In this document: piece by piece, positions 34,514 to 46,700 of the stretch | Numbering within the stretch: the stretch's first letter is position 1 | Layout: the number at the start of each line of letters is the position of its first letter | DNA from: Megalonaias nervosa | Lineage: Eukaryota; Mollusca; Bivalvia; Unionida; Unionidae | Length of the DNA stretch: 64,000 nucleotides | Reading direction: 5' to 3' | Assembly: GCA_016617855.1 (NCBI GenBank) | Contig: JAECUM010093643.1 | Span: 1 to 64,000, forward strand | The notes under the pieces: model-generated | Databases searched by the model: none | Seen by the model: only the letters and a program-made list of their open reading frames with translations | Told to the model about the DNA's origin: nothing | Made by a program: the position numbers and the translations under genes

Positions 34514-34643
34514 GAAATGGCTGACTAACCCAGTCAGAAAATTGAGCAGTCAGAAGATAGAGAAAAATGCAGCAACCATTCTAGAGGCACAGCGAGGCGA
34601 AAAAATGGAAAGGCGAGTCATAAGGAAGCTTGAGGTCACCAAG
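34514..34643 (+). CDS. trio: Trio/Kalirin-type RhoGEF, KWLTNPVR exon
   Basis: A 130-bp exon encoding the family-specific motif between SH3 and GEF2. Acceptor TTTTCATTTATAG|GAAATGG; donor CACCAAG|GTAGGA. Its first G completes Arg, then KWLTNPVRKLSSQKIEK, a match to the KWLTSPVRRL-type signature conserved in vertebrate Trio and Kalirin. The rest is a charged, probably helical tail ending KMERRVIRKLEVTK. It ends in phase 0. After the donor the frame runs into intron and stops within 33 codons. No further plus-strand exon continuing this phase is visible before 51163. Confidence 0.9.
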
Positions 34644-36384
34644 GTAGGAGGAGCTGAAAAATGCATGTTGTATTTCTGTTTTATTTCAGGCGATGTACTG
34701 GAAAATGTTTGTGAAATTTGGCTCACATGTACACTTTAAGTGAAATTTTTGAGCCAAATACCTCAGTGTACCCATCTTTCTGTTGTCCTGTCTATGGCAG
34801 AAGAGCAATCACTCAGTCTGTTGTTGTTTCTTTGTTGTTTTTTTCTTTCTTTTCAAGCCCACATTTGTTGGAAGAGAGACCGAGGAGTCACTTTTCTGTT
34901 GGCAGTAGTGGCATTATTAACAGAATAACATTTTGGTTAATATTTTCAACAATGCTTTTATCATTGGCTTCACATGCAGGCCCTGGCCTTTGTGCTGTCC
35001 TTTTCATTGTCCTTTAAATTATTCATTCAGATCTACTGTGATTTGACCATTTTTTGTTGGCCACCAATTTTTATGGATTTTATGATTGATACACACCACA
35101 AATTTAAAGATTCAATGAACGATTCTTCTGTGAAAACAACAGGACTTCTTCCCCAATTAGTTGTCGAATTTTGCCTATTCTCTATCCCCAGTTAGTTGTT
35201 GAAGTTGTGCCTATTTTCTAACAACAAGCAATTTAATATCCTTAAACTCTTTTTACAAATTGAAGTAGTGACAAAAATATAATTTTTTTGACAAACCCAA
35301 AAACAATGTTTTCCGACATAAATCAGTATTATAAATGTGATTTGTGTGTTCTGAAGATGGTACATTTGTGTGTAGTCTTTAGGTTATCTCCAGAAATATT
35401 AAAAGTTAAAATTTATGGTAACTTTTGCTTGAAGCAGTAACACCAGTAGTTTACCATACTGTGCTGTCATTGAGCCCATGCTTGATTGTAACAAGAGAGT
35501 TAACTTTTTATAAATAAATAGCCTCCCCTGAATTGCCTCCACTGAAAATGATCTCCCTGTATGCTACATGGGATATAACTCTGGCTGATAAGAAAGTTTT
35601 TTTTTTCTTTCATTTAAATGTCTCTTTTTTTTAAAAATGTTTATTATTAGGAAAGAATTGGTACTTAAAATGAATAAGTTGTTGATTGTTTTCAAGATTT
35701 TGGCTCACTCTAAGAAATAGAAATGAGAGAGCTTGTATTCTTGGTTTTAATTGTTTGAACCCTGTAAACAGATATGTAATAATCAAACAGTCTTTTGAAT
35801 ATTGGATTTATATGATATCAAAGCCCAAGGTACAGAATGTTATCAACCATGATTTACATGACATCAGACCCCAAGGTACAAAATGTTGTTTTGACCAAGG
35901 CTTCAAAATGTCTGGCTCTACTTGTATTTCTTCATTATGCCGCACCTATATTGAGAAATTTCTTGCCTATTTTAGAAATGAAGATCAAAATTTCACCCGT
36001 CAATGTTCATTTCTAGGATAGACCCTTGTCTTTGTGCCATTTTTCCATGTTTAATTTGACTAATGAACATATACAGTAGTACATTCATATTTTTCTATGT
36101 GTGATATCTTATTTGAACTGCATGGCTCGAAAGGTTCCTTGGAATAAATTTCTACTGGACAAATATAATTTCTTGTCACATCCTCAGAATTTTACAAAGC
36201 ATTGGAAGGAAAACTATTTTTTGTGCATTATTCAAAATCTAAAAATGTTATTCAGGGAAAAAGGGAGATGTGTAGGATTATTCCAGCTGTGAAGCGGCAT
36301 TTCACACAATGATGTGAATTTCAGTACAGTATTTAACAAACTTGGACAAGTATCTCTTGACAAGTTTTGCTATGTTTCACAGTA
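34644..36384. other. Intron sequence, nothing firm
   Basis: A two-copy ~53-bp repeat lies at 35815-35890 (CAAGGTACAGAATGTTATCA / CAAGGTACAAAATGTTGTTT), and TTAGTTGTCGAATTTTGCCT is repeated near 35157-35215. Open frames of 60-111 codons show no domain. Confidence 0.4.
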
Positions 36385-36625
36385 GGTGAGTTTGGACACA
36401 TGTCCCTGTAGACAGGCTTAGACACATGTCCCAGTATACACATTTGGACGTGTGTTCCAATAGATACATTTGGACACATGTTCCAATAGACAGGTTTGGA
36501 CATGTCCCAGTAGACAAGTTTGAACATGTGTCCCAGTAGACAGGCTTGGTCATGTGTCCCAGCAGACAGGTATGAATGTGTCCCAGCAGACAGGTTTGCA
36601 GACAGCTTTGGACATATGTTTATGG
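36385..36625. repeat. Minisatellite, ~31-bp unit, about 8 copies
   Basis: Unit GACAGGTTTGGACATGTGTC plus CCAGTAGACAG with variation (AGATACATTTGGACACATGT). Confidence 0.88.
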
Positions 36626-36839
36626 ACAAGTAACAGGTAAGTACTTCTTGTGCACGGCATAACATTTTTGTAGAACTCGAAAGGATTGGGGTTTTTTCTT
36701 TTCAGATTATAAGTTTTTTGAGAACAGCATTTACCAGTGTTCCAGTTGATTTGTAATAAAAAATTCCTTTTACAGTAATATAGTTAGTTCTAGGGTGATA
36801 GTAATGCAGCATATTCAGAGATTGTTAGCTGTACTTATC

Positions 36840-38045
36840 ATAAAACCAGAAGGATGGGATGGACTGTTGTCTGTGGTGTTTCATCTGTCATGTGCCTGTC
36901 ATCGGTCAAGTGTCCATTAGATATCATGTGTCCCATCATCAGTCCAATAGCTCAAGTTTGTTATCACTACTGTTCCTGCACCACATGAAGAACTGCCATG
37001 AAACACACATTCGTCAGAAGTTATAGTTGGTCGTAAATAAAAATGGTGCCACTATGACATCCAGTATGGCCACCACAGTGGCCATCTTCAAAATCTTGCC
37101 ACTACTCCTCTTGAATGGATGGTCATATCATGGGGTTTTCACAGAAAGACTTGAGATATCTAGTTGGTCCTAAATAAAAACCGTGCCACTTGGACATCCA
37201 TTATTGCCACAATCACAGTGACCATATTGAAATTTTTTTTTATCACTGCTCCTGCAGGGGGCCCCGAGTGGCCGAGTGGTCTAAAGCGCTGATTGTTACG
37301 GATCACTGCCATCTCACCTCTGTCTGCGTGAGTTCGAGTCCAGGCTCGGCTAATGTGGGTATGTGAGAAAGCCTGCCATTAGCTTCTCGTGGGTCGGTGG
37401 TTCTTCCCGGGGTTTTCCAGGGTTCTTCCTCCACCATTAATACTGGCCGCCATATATAGCCTATCTTGTGCTGAAAAATGGCGTTAAACCCTATAACAAC
37501 AACAACAACAACAGCTCCTGCATGGGGATTTTGCTGAAAGACTTAAGATGGTTAGATGTTCCCCAGTGAAAAATAGTGTTAATCAGACATCCATGATAAA
37601 ATTTTGTTATGGCTACTTTGCCTGGATGGAAAGTCATATCAACATGGGGCTTTCACCAGAAGACTAGTTATGATGCTGATTTGTTTGTAAATGAACATGA
37701 TGTCTGTCTGACCTCCAATATGACAACCATGGCAGTCATCTTGAAAATCTTATTGCTTTCAGAATGGATGCTGATATCAACATGGGGGTCCACCAGAAGA
37801 CTTTTCATGATGTCTAATTGGTCCTTAATGAAAATGATGCATAATTGACATGCAAAATGACCACCATGAGAACCATCTTGAAAAGTTTGTTAAATGGAAA
37901 GTCCTGTTGATATGCTTTCACCAGAAGATTTGTTTTGATGTGTAGTTGATCTTAAATAAAAATGATGTTCATCTGACCTCCAGATATGGCCACCAGGGCA
38001 GCTGTCTTGAAAATCTTATTGCTTTCAGGATTGATGGTAATATAA
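36840..38045. repeat. ~135-bp tandem repeat, about 7 units, with SINE-B inside
   Basis: Each unit holds GTTGGTCCTAAATAAAAA, ACATCCAGTATGGCCACCAC, GCCATCTTGAAAATCTT and ATGGGGCTTTCACCAGAAGA. Units begin near 37028, 37164, 37555, 37688, 37825 and 37944. Two more units lie at 40015-40245, suggesting a dispersed element that expands in tandem. Confidence 0.82.
37259..37513 (+). mobile_element. SINE-B, full length, in the 135-bp array
   Basis: GGCCCCGAGTGGCCGAGTGG head, complete body, (CAA)n tail. GCTCCTGCA flanks it (37248-37256 and 37514-37522). Interrupts one 135-bp unit, so it is younger than the array. Confidence 0.95.
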
Positions 38046-38091
38046 ACTCCGCAACAGTTCTTTTACAAGACTATTTTCTTTTCTTTGGTTG

Positions 38092-38104
<13 letters not shown>

Positions 38105-38134
<30 letters not shown>

Positions 38135-38440
38135 AGATTTTTAAAGTAGCTTTAACAATTTTTCAGTTATATCGCTACAATGTCTGCATTGAGGCAGTTT
38201 ATAGTGATGTCTAGTACTGGGGAATCATGCTGCAGACATGTAGTATGATGTCCCACCCAGTCACATTATCCTGACACCAGGCCAACCAGTCCTAACACCA
38301 ACCTCTTAATGCCGAGCGCGTAGCGAGGCAGATGTTAGTACCATTTTGTAAGTCTTTTGTTTGACTCTGCCAGGGTTCCAACCTGCAACCTGCTGCATCC
38401 GAGGCAGACGCTGTAACCACTAGGCCACAGGAGCGGTCTT
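38105..38440 (-). mobile_element. SINE-A, full length, tail grown into a (TG)n microsatellite
   Basis: Reverse complement of the family, head at GGCCACAGGAGCGGTC. TTTGGTTGCTC flanks it at 38094-38104 and 38441-38451. The (TG)n run of about 28 bp at its left end is inside the duplication, so it is the SINE's own CA tail. Confidence 0.95.
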
Positions 38441-38705
38441 TTTGGTTGCTCAGGAAGACAATATTTCATACATCATAATAACAATTTGACATTTACACAC
38501 TGCAGATTAAGGCATTCACACGTATACATTCATATGCTGTCAAGAAAGATTCAGTGTGCATTCTAAAATATTACATTTTTTCATGAATGTTTAATATTTA
38601 GAGGTGGTGAGGTTGTGATGTGGACGGTATTCAATATCATAGGAAATTGTAAGGGCTGATATGGCACCAGCTAATAAAGAAATACAATTTATAAATTTAG
38701 AAACA

Positions 38706-38706
<1 letters not shown>

Positions 38707-38787
<81 letters not shown>
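38707..38787. repeat. (TA)n microsatellite, ~80 bp
   Basis: Uninterrupted TA repeat; yields the meaningless IYIYIY frames on both strands. Confidence 0.97.
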
Positions 38788-38789
<2 letters not shown>

Positions 38790-39153
38790 CTTTTAACAGT
38801 AAGCAAATGTTATTCAATTCAGTTGCATTCTTTGAATCCATAAAACCAACTTTGACCTGCTCGGCTTTGATTTGGATGTTATATTTTCTTGTCAGATCCT
38901 TTCCAAATTATCTGAATCAACACTGCCACAAAAGCTGTATAATTGACTCCTGTGTCTTCTAAAAGATACTGGATTTTACCGAAAAATAAATTCTGGATTA
39001 TCATCATTTGGTCCCTATATTGCACATAATATTCTGTAACTGTTGATGGAATTATCCAAAATAAGATAGCAATCCATTGAATTTGCTGTTGTTTTATGAA
39101 GTTGATACTGAAAAGTGTTCAGAAGAATTGAACAATCCATTGTATTCGTTGTA

Positions 39154-39469
39154 AGCTCCTGTGGCCTAACTGATTAGAACATTCATCTCAAATGCAGGAG
39201 GTCATGGGTTTGAACTCCGGATGAGTCATACCAAAGATTTATAAAAATGGTACTTGCAGCAGCCTCACTTGGTGCTCAACATTAAGAAGTTAGTGTTATG
39301 ACTGGTCGGTCTGGTGTCAGGATAATGTGAATGGGCGGGACATGATGCTACTTGTCTGAGGCATGATGCCTCAGTACTAGACATCACTATAAAGTGCCAT
39401 AGTGATATGACTGAAAAACTGTTAAAGCTACGTTCAAAATCCAAATCACACACACACGCACACACACAC
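39154..39469 (+). mobile_element. SINE-A, diverged
   Basis: CTCCTGTGGCCTAACTGATT, GGTCATGGGTTTGAACTCC, GGCGGGACATGATGCTACTT, CTGAAAAACTGTTAAAGCTA, then CACACACACACGCACACACA. About 25 bp of the body (CACTGCAGACATC) is deleted. Confidence 0.9.
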
Positions 39470-40014
39470 CTCTTGTAAATGCCTTTATATCCCCACTGCC
39501 AGTACTATTTAATTGTTTTCATACAATGCACATCCTCTAGAACTGAAACACCATATCCTTTCCGTCAAAATATGTGCAATATCTTCATTTGATATCTGAA
39601 TACAAGCCTGTGTATTTCACACTACTGATAGTCATAGATAATGGGTAAGAAATTTGTATTAAATTTATGAAATTACAATGTACATTAGTGTTGTTGATCA
39701 TTTAGAAGGAAAGAGGCACTCTTTTACACTCATTCATTCATCCATCTTAACACACAACCAAATGATCTTGAGTCTTCGGTTCATAACACTTAACCTTGTA
39801 ACAATTATTTTATAAAGAAAATGTCATTAATTTAGTCTAATAGGTAAAGACTGTTCTGATTTGACTCTCACAACATAAAAGTAGTATCAGAGAAAGAGAG
39901 AGAGAGAGAGATGTGTACTGCAAATTACTCTTAAATGAGTGGTGTTAATATAAACAACAACAACAACAATAAAGTTACAACTGCTGGAATGAAGCTTGAC
40001 TTGCCCAGCCATAA

Positions 40015-40245
40015 CCAAAACTGAAAGTCAGACCTAAATGAAATCGGCACCTATTTGACTTGTAAAATGGCCACCACAACAGACATCCTGAAAATCTTGT
40101 TATAACTGCTCCTGAATAGAAAGTCATTTTGACATTGGGTTTTCACCAAAAGGTTTCTTGTGATGTTTAGTTGGTCCTAAATGAAAATGGTGCTGCTGTT
40201 ACATTCATTGCAGCAGCCACAGCCATCTGAAAATCTTGCTTTTGA
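40015..40245. repeat. ~135-bp repeat, second block (about 2 units)
   Basis: ACTTGTAAAATGGCCACCAC, CATCCTGAAAATCTTGTTAT, TTAGTTGGTCCTAAATGAAA match the array at 37.0-38.0 kb. Confidence 0.75.
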
Positions 40246-40447
40246 TACTTGGCCTTAGTGGTAAATTTCCTGTTTGTATTTCAACCAAAACATCATGCAT
40301 TATTTTCGAAACATAAAACAAAGCATATATTTGGTATGGTTTCCTTTTCCGTAAGATGAGCTGTTTTGTATATAACCCATTACTGTGACCATAACTTCTA
40401 ATGTACTGTTTCCTAGAGTACAACCATTGCATTTCCATGGTGCGGCG

Positions 40448-40625
40448 GAAACCATGGAAGCTCATTTGGCAGAGCATCTGTCAAATAATCTAAGGGTCAC
40501 AAGTTAATACCCATCCAGGCCAGATTAGGTCAGCAGCCTTGGTGTGCCCTTGGGAAAGGTGATTGGTTCCCGTTTGTTTGGAATTTTAAAGCAATTAATA
40601 TGCGAAAGATGCTGCTAAAACCAAC
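40448..40625 (+). mobile_element. SINE-C, diverged copy
   Basis: GAAGCTCATTTGGCAGAGCA (box A region), GGGTCACAAGTTAATACCC (box B region), then CCAGGCCAGATTAGGTCAGC and CCTTGGTGTGCCCTTGGGAA, matching and extending the copy at 24249. Confidence 0.62.
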
Positions 40626-41300
40626 GAGCACATTTAACATGCACTAGTACCATTTCATTGCCCAAATATTTCTCTGATATTTTCTGACTTGAATTTGTTA
40701 CTTTTAAAGACTTGTATTGCTTGTATGATTTTGTGGGTGGTGAAGGTCAGATACTTGTCACATATTGTACGAACCACCCCCTGGCAACAAAATCATTCCC
40801 AATATAAACATTGCTGAAATTAGAAGTCAGTGAAATGCTTCATTATGATTTATTTCTAATAAACTTTCAGCATCAGAAGATACAAACTTCAGTATTTGTA
40901 ATCTGATTTTGGCCATAAAGAAGAAAACAATTCAGCATAACATGGAGCATTCTGTTAATGAAAAAATTACATGTGAAACTGTAAAATTAGGATTTTCAAT
41001 TCTTCAATTTCTGGATGATATCAAGCACATTGAACTATCAGTAAAATAATGGGTTTTAAAAATAGTCGATGGACAACAAGATTTTGAAAGTTTACTTTGT
41101 CTCCACTCGTAAAAACAAAAAATGCAAGCAGTTGAACATTTGAATTGTAGCTTCTAAATTAGGATAGGTTTAATAGGCTTTTATAACTGGCTGCATCCTG
41201 TTTGAGAGAGGGGAGACGTACCCACATTTCGGAGTCAAGTACCAGTTTAGTAGCCTACATTTATTAATCTGAATTCATGCAGCTGTCCCACAGCTGTGAA

Positions 41301-41302
<2 letters not shown>
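40626..41302. other. Intron sequence, nothing recognised
   Basis: No gene or element seen. Confidence 0.4.

Positions 41303-41374
<72 letters not shown>
41303..41374. repeat. (TG)n-(TA)n compound microsatellite
   Basis: About 36 bp TG followed by about 26 bp TA. Confidence 0.97.
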
Positions 41375-41377
<3 letters not shown>

Positions 41378-41935
41378 TGCTTTTAGATAAGATATTTTGA
41401 TGTGAAAGGGAGTTGAAGCTTTAATATGCATGGGATTCCCTTCCTCTGCTTGGTCTTAAAATGTACTTAGAACAAGTAACTGGAGTAATCCAATCAGAAG
41501 AGGGTACTCCCATTTACACTGAAACTTGCATTCCTCATTCCCTTATTGGAGAGGATGCATGATTTTCATGGTGGCATGTAGCAATAAAAGCTGATAAATT
41601 TGTTGAATGCATGTTAGGAGCTATCAGAATGTACTGTACTTGCTGGATTTAATCAAGAAAAACATGAAAGCAGCACTCTTAAGGAAGCGATATCTTCCGT
41701 ACTGCGTGGAAGCAAAGATGCCCATCTTTGTTTTTATATATAGGGTACAATTAAGAAACCAGAATTTAAGCACTAATGTAAAGCTTCTGAGCCATTAAAA
41801 TGAAAGCATGCAAATCATATTGGCATCAAGTGAGAGTCACCTGTGAAGCTTTTGAGGGGCACCTTGGATGTGTGATAGAAATGTTGTACAAGCATTGAGA
41901 GACGGTGTGATGAACAATTTCTCTGCTGCTGCTAG
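41375..41935. other. Intron sequence, nothing recognised
   Basis: A 63-codon frame at 41607-41798 has no known domain or splice partner. Confidence 0.4.
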
Positions 41936-42178
41936 TTATTTCAGGGTTTAATGCCATTTCTCAGTGCAAGATAGGCTATATATGGCAACCAGTATAACTT
42001 GGTGGAGGAGGAACCTGGGAAAACCCTAGTAAGAACCACCGACCCGCGGGAAGCTACTATCAGCATTCTCACATACCCACATTGGCCGAGCCTGAAACTC
42101 GAACCACACAGACAGAGGTGAGGTGGCAGTAATTGGTAAAGGCAAACGCTCTAGACCACTCAGCTACCCAGAGCCCTT
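41936..42178 (-). mobile_element. SINE-B, minus strand
   Basis: Reverse complement: TTTAATGCCATTTCTCAG tail junction, GGAGGAGGAACCTGGGAAAA, CTCGAACCACACAGACAGAG (box B), CTCTAGACCACTCAGCTACC (box A). The CAA tail is missing. Confidence 0.9.
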
Positions 42179-42475
42179 CTGTAGCTGATGAAATCTTATG
42201 CTGCTCCTATTGGCATTCCCTTTGTAACAAAATACATAATGACAACTCTTGTAGCAGAAAATGTGTAAAATGCGCTAGACCACTTAGCCACCCAGGGCCC
42301 CCTGTGTAGCTGCTGAAATCTTGTGCTATTCCTATTGGCATTCCCTTTGTAATAACTTTTGCTGCAGAATACATGTACCCAGGACCCCCTCTGTAACCAT
42401 TGAAATCTTGCGCATTCCCTTTGTAACAAAATACTTTATGACAACTCTTGTAGCAGAAGACATGTAAAAATGGTG
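42150..42475. repeat. ~110-bp tandem triplication that includes the SINE-B head
   Basis: Three units each read CTAGACCACTTAGCCACCCA, GGGCCCCCTGTGTAGCTGCT, GAAATCTTGTGCTATTCCTA, TTGGCATTCCCTTTGTAACA and GCAGAAGACATG, with decay to the right. The first unit begins in the SINE-B at 42150-42178, so the SINE head was amplified with its flank. Confidence 0.8.
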
Positions 42476-42599
42476 GAAGGATGGACAGAAGAAGAGACAG
42501 AAAGAGAGAGTGCGTGACCATTTACTGTAGAAGTTTTGGCATCCCTTTTGTGGCAGAAGACATATTGGGATCTCTTGTAGCAGAAGACATGGAAATGTA

Positions 42600-43242
42600 G
42601 GAGAAATCAATATCAGCTGAGCTTTTGCTTGACAAATTCCATCAGCACTGTCTCCATAGTTACATGCAAGAGTGTCAAGGAACCCTTCACTGCATCAGTA
42701 TACATACATAAGTGTGTAAGGTGGGGAGCTAAAGCGGTGAGTGTCGGGTTTTAAAATTTTGCAAGAAAGTGTTATTTGGAAGCGTAACTGCAATTCATAC
42801 TTGATAAAAATTCTGTCATGATCCTTAATGGGAAATACTTGAAAAATAGATATGAGGAGGTAGGCATAGAAACATAATCACTTAGAAAATTCAAGCAGAT
42901 AGAGAAGCAGTTTACATACTTGTTTTAGGTAAAGGGCTAAAAGACCGAAAGGTGCAGACCAGGCTAATATGGGAGCAGAAATCTGACAAGACGTAAAGAT
43001 AGGCAGACAATGCTCTCATTATCTGAGCATTTTCTGTTACCAGGACCCTATAAAGTTTTATCCAGAAGGTTGGGAGGGAAAAGCCTTACAGACACACAAA
43101 AAGACAGACAAATCTCTTGAATTTGTACTGTACCCCTGCCCCCGGAAATGTTAGAGTACACAGTATGGCAATTATGGGCAAATAAAGTGTAATACATTGA
43201 GACATGGTTTCATGAGTGAGAAGGGTCGGTCAGGGTGATGTA
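42600..43242. other. Intron sequence, nothing recognised
   Basis: No gene or element seen. Confidence 0.4.
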
Positions 43243-43452
43243 CATATTGTTCACATATAAGATGAAACCAACTGCAAACTACACGGACCCAGATCTGCAG
43301 CCACATAATGCACCAACAGATATGGGTCTGTGCAGTTTGTAAGGGGTAATCAGTAGAGCAAACAAAGACCCTGATATGCAGGTGCATTATGATCTGGCAG
43401 ATCAAGTTCGCTGTTGTTTGCAGTTGGACTCATCTTATAAGTAAGTACATAC
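43243..43452 (-). mobile_element. Foldback element, inverted copy
   Basis: The order is reversed relative to other copies: ACGGACCCAGATCTGCAGCC comes first, then GGTAATCAGTAGAGCAAACA, then AGACCCTGATATGCAGGTGC. The outer ends ATATAAGATGAAACCAACTG and CAGTTGGACTCATCTTATAA are inverted repeats. Confidence 0.8.
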
Positions 43453-43644
43453 TGTAATCAGAGGCAGAATCAAACTATCATTTTTTTTTTCTTCTCAGGC
43501 CCAAAATTTGACAAACTTCTGACATCTAAAGTTCCTGTATTTATCCATTTTCCAAGACTTGCATCAGATGTTATTAAACAAAACTTCAAAGTAACTTTAC
43601 AGATTCAGATTGTAGTGTTTTATTTCTGTTTAAAGTTTATTTTT

Positions 43645-43738
43645 CTTTATGAACTATACTATATTGTCTTTGTGAACTATACTATTATGTCTTTGTGAAC
43701 TATACTATATTGTCTTTGCAAACTATACTATATTGTGT
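43645..43738. repeat. Minisatellite, ~23-bp unit, 4 copies
   Basis: TGAACTATACTATATTGTCT plus TTG repeated four times. Confidence 0.9.
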
Positions 43739-46700
43739 TCTTAATAACTTAAATGATTATGTTTAAAAATCTGAAAAATTGAAAAGATTACACAATTGTC
43801 ACAACCACAATTGTCATGTAAAGGTGGTGGGAACAGATCAGAAGCAGAAATCATAATTCTGATTAAAGGAAATTAACCGTGTCATTTTAAAGGAACTACT
43901 AATATCTGGTGAGAATTGACAGCATTAAAAGGTGACCTCTGTGTGGATGGCTTCCTCTGCATTTTTATACTCTCACCTTGTAGAGGTTGGGGTACCTCTG
44001 TGTATGTGTGATGTGTGAGGGAGATCCTTTAGTTGTTGTCAGATCAGCTGTTGGAGCTGTGCAGTGCATCTGAGTACAGGTTTTACAAGACACCAGATCA
44101 ATTGATCAATCTCTGGCTGTAACTATAATGTTTGCATTCCATTTTGGCTGCCTTTGGTATTGCTCAATTTCACATCAGAGAGAGGAATGGTGTAAGATTG
44201 ATCTCATTAGCTTTCTGTGGCAGTCTTGAATATAATTTTGGAAACCAGTCTATATTGGTTTTGACAACAGATGCACATGGAGTACAGTTTTGTATCAGTC
44301 TAGATTTAAACCATTGCAAATGGACAGATTGTGGATTCTGGTGGTATTGATGTTGTAATGATCCACTGCACATGGTGAGAGATGTTACGATTATGAACAT
44401 TGATAAGACACAGTTATTAATTACTAAATGGTGGAGACGTTAAACAGTTGCACTATAGCTTTGCTAGAGGGTTTTTGGGGTGTTTTTTGGCAGAGAATTT
44501 AACTTCACGTATTTACTGTGAAATAAAGTATGGCTTGGATTCTTTGATAAAACATTTACCTTCACATCATTGAGACAACCTTCAGTTCAAGTCTTCCTAT
44601 TGGATTAAATTAGTTCTTCCTGAACAAGGACAAAATAGATATAGAGACGAATATGCAGTGGAAGAAATGATTCAAAATTTCAGTGGGATTTTTGTTCATT
44701 TGTTTGTGATTTTACAGAAGGAAGATACAAATCTCCCTTTTTTTAAAGAAAATTTTAATTTTAATTTTAAATTTTAAGCCCAATTTAAAATCTTGCTGTC
44801 TTCAAACCAGGTTAATGGGTAACTATTTATAACACATGTCATCAATAAAAAAAAGAGTGATCACTTTCATTCCAAAGAGTGTTTTTTGTTAGTCCTGTCT
44901 GAAATAAAATTACTGGCTTTGGATGCATGATTATTTAAAACTTTGAGTGAAAGAAAAGAAACATTTTTCAGTAGTTGGGTTTGAAAGTTTTCGTCTTTAT
45001 GTCAGCTTGTAGTGTATGTTGAAAGAAACAGACATGTGCATTTAGTTTTTCATAACTGATCATGGCTTGCTAACACTCTCATTCAGACCATACATAATTA
45101 GAATATTTGATGGAAGGAATACACAGTGTTGACAGTATTTGCATAACGTATAGTATTGTGTAAATTATTTCAATGTATTAGTTTTTGTATTCCTGGATGA
45201 CATTGTTTGCAAAATAATTGGTATAGCCGTTGGAAATTGGTGCAGCACAAATCAAAGCTTGCAAATCACCAGGATAAATTCAACCTAGATATTTATAGAA
45301 GCTTTCTTGATTCGACTCCTCATGGGAAAGACATAGTTTTTCTTGCTACTTGCTGTGTATTGAAACAGGACCTAGTCAATTTCCACGTGCATTGGAATCT
45401 ATGAGCATGAATGAGATGATTTATAGGTAATCATTTACTTATTATAACTATTCTGATCGTGATATCGAATTGAAGCCTGTACACGTCAGTGACATTTGGT
45501 GATCAGCTGAGAGAGAAAATTGAACCATAATCAATAAAAGGAGACAAGACAAGATGTGTTTTAATGAGGTGATGTTTATGCTTGTTGCTATTTTTAAGGG
45601 CCAGATCGCCCAGAGAAGAGATTGGAGCAACATGTGTTGTGTATTGGGTTGTTTATTGATTGTGTATTAATCAGGAAAAGAACAGATGCAGAAGATACAT
45701 TTTTTTACATGGGGGAAAACAAATAGATTTGCTTTGCTACTTTTATACAGTGCTGAAAAATGGTGCAACATGTGTGTTGGGATTATGAATTAATCAATGC
45801 AAGAACAAGTGCAGTGGACAAGTTGCAAAAAGTTTTTCAGTACTTCAGAATGTTAAAAGAAAGGTAGACTGTTAATTGTTGAATAATTTAATGCATGTTG
45901 TGAATGGGATAATTGTACATTTAGCATGATAAACATGGTAGAGTATTGATGTAGAACAGCTTGGTACACATTATAAATGCAATATTGGACAGCATTCATA
46001 AAGGCTGGATTGATGAATAAATTTTGTGTATTAGATTTGGTATCAACACTTTTCTTTAGATAACAAATACAGTCACCTCATTGTTGAAATTAGGATTCAG
46101 ATCACCGCAGCCTTGGCAAAAACTAGTTGCTTTGTTTACAATCTGATCATGAAATACAATTTGGGAATTTCATTGTTATTGATGTCTGTTGGACTCTGTT
46201 TAATTGACCGCACCATTTGAGGAAACAATGATAGTTTCTTTCCTCGTGTAAATAGAGATGAATGGCTAAACAACAGTGGAACAAAATTTTATTTGATTTC
46301 TTTGTTAAGAGTCAGTGTACAAGAAATTGTGAGATTTTGGGGGGGTTAATTGGCGGTTAGAGCCATTTTCTTGATTTTTCACTGCGTAATTTATTTTTGG
46401 AATGAAAGCTGTATTGGTGTTGGTTATTCAAAGGAAATGATATATAAGATGTGGTACAAGTACTGTGTAGTTGCAAATTTAAAATTGGAATAAAAATGCC
46501 TTGTTTATGGTATATTGTATAAATTGGACACTTGAATCCATAGCTGGATATTAGAAAACTGCAATTCAAGTCTTCATTGAATGGATGAATGTTCAGATGC
46601 TCTTACAGATTTTTTTATCGAAATACCGTGCCTGATAGGTAACCTTGTAAAATGTTTTCATCAACGAGATTATCTTAGTCCCCATCAAAAATTTTATCGT

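Noticed and set aside
38591..38843. IYIYIY frames on both strands
   Set aside because: Translation of a (TA)n microsatellite.
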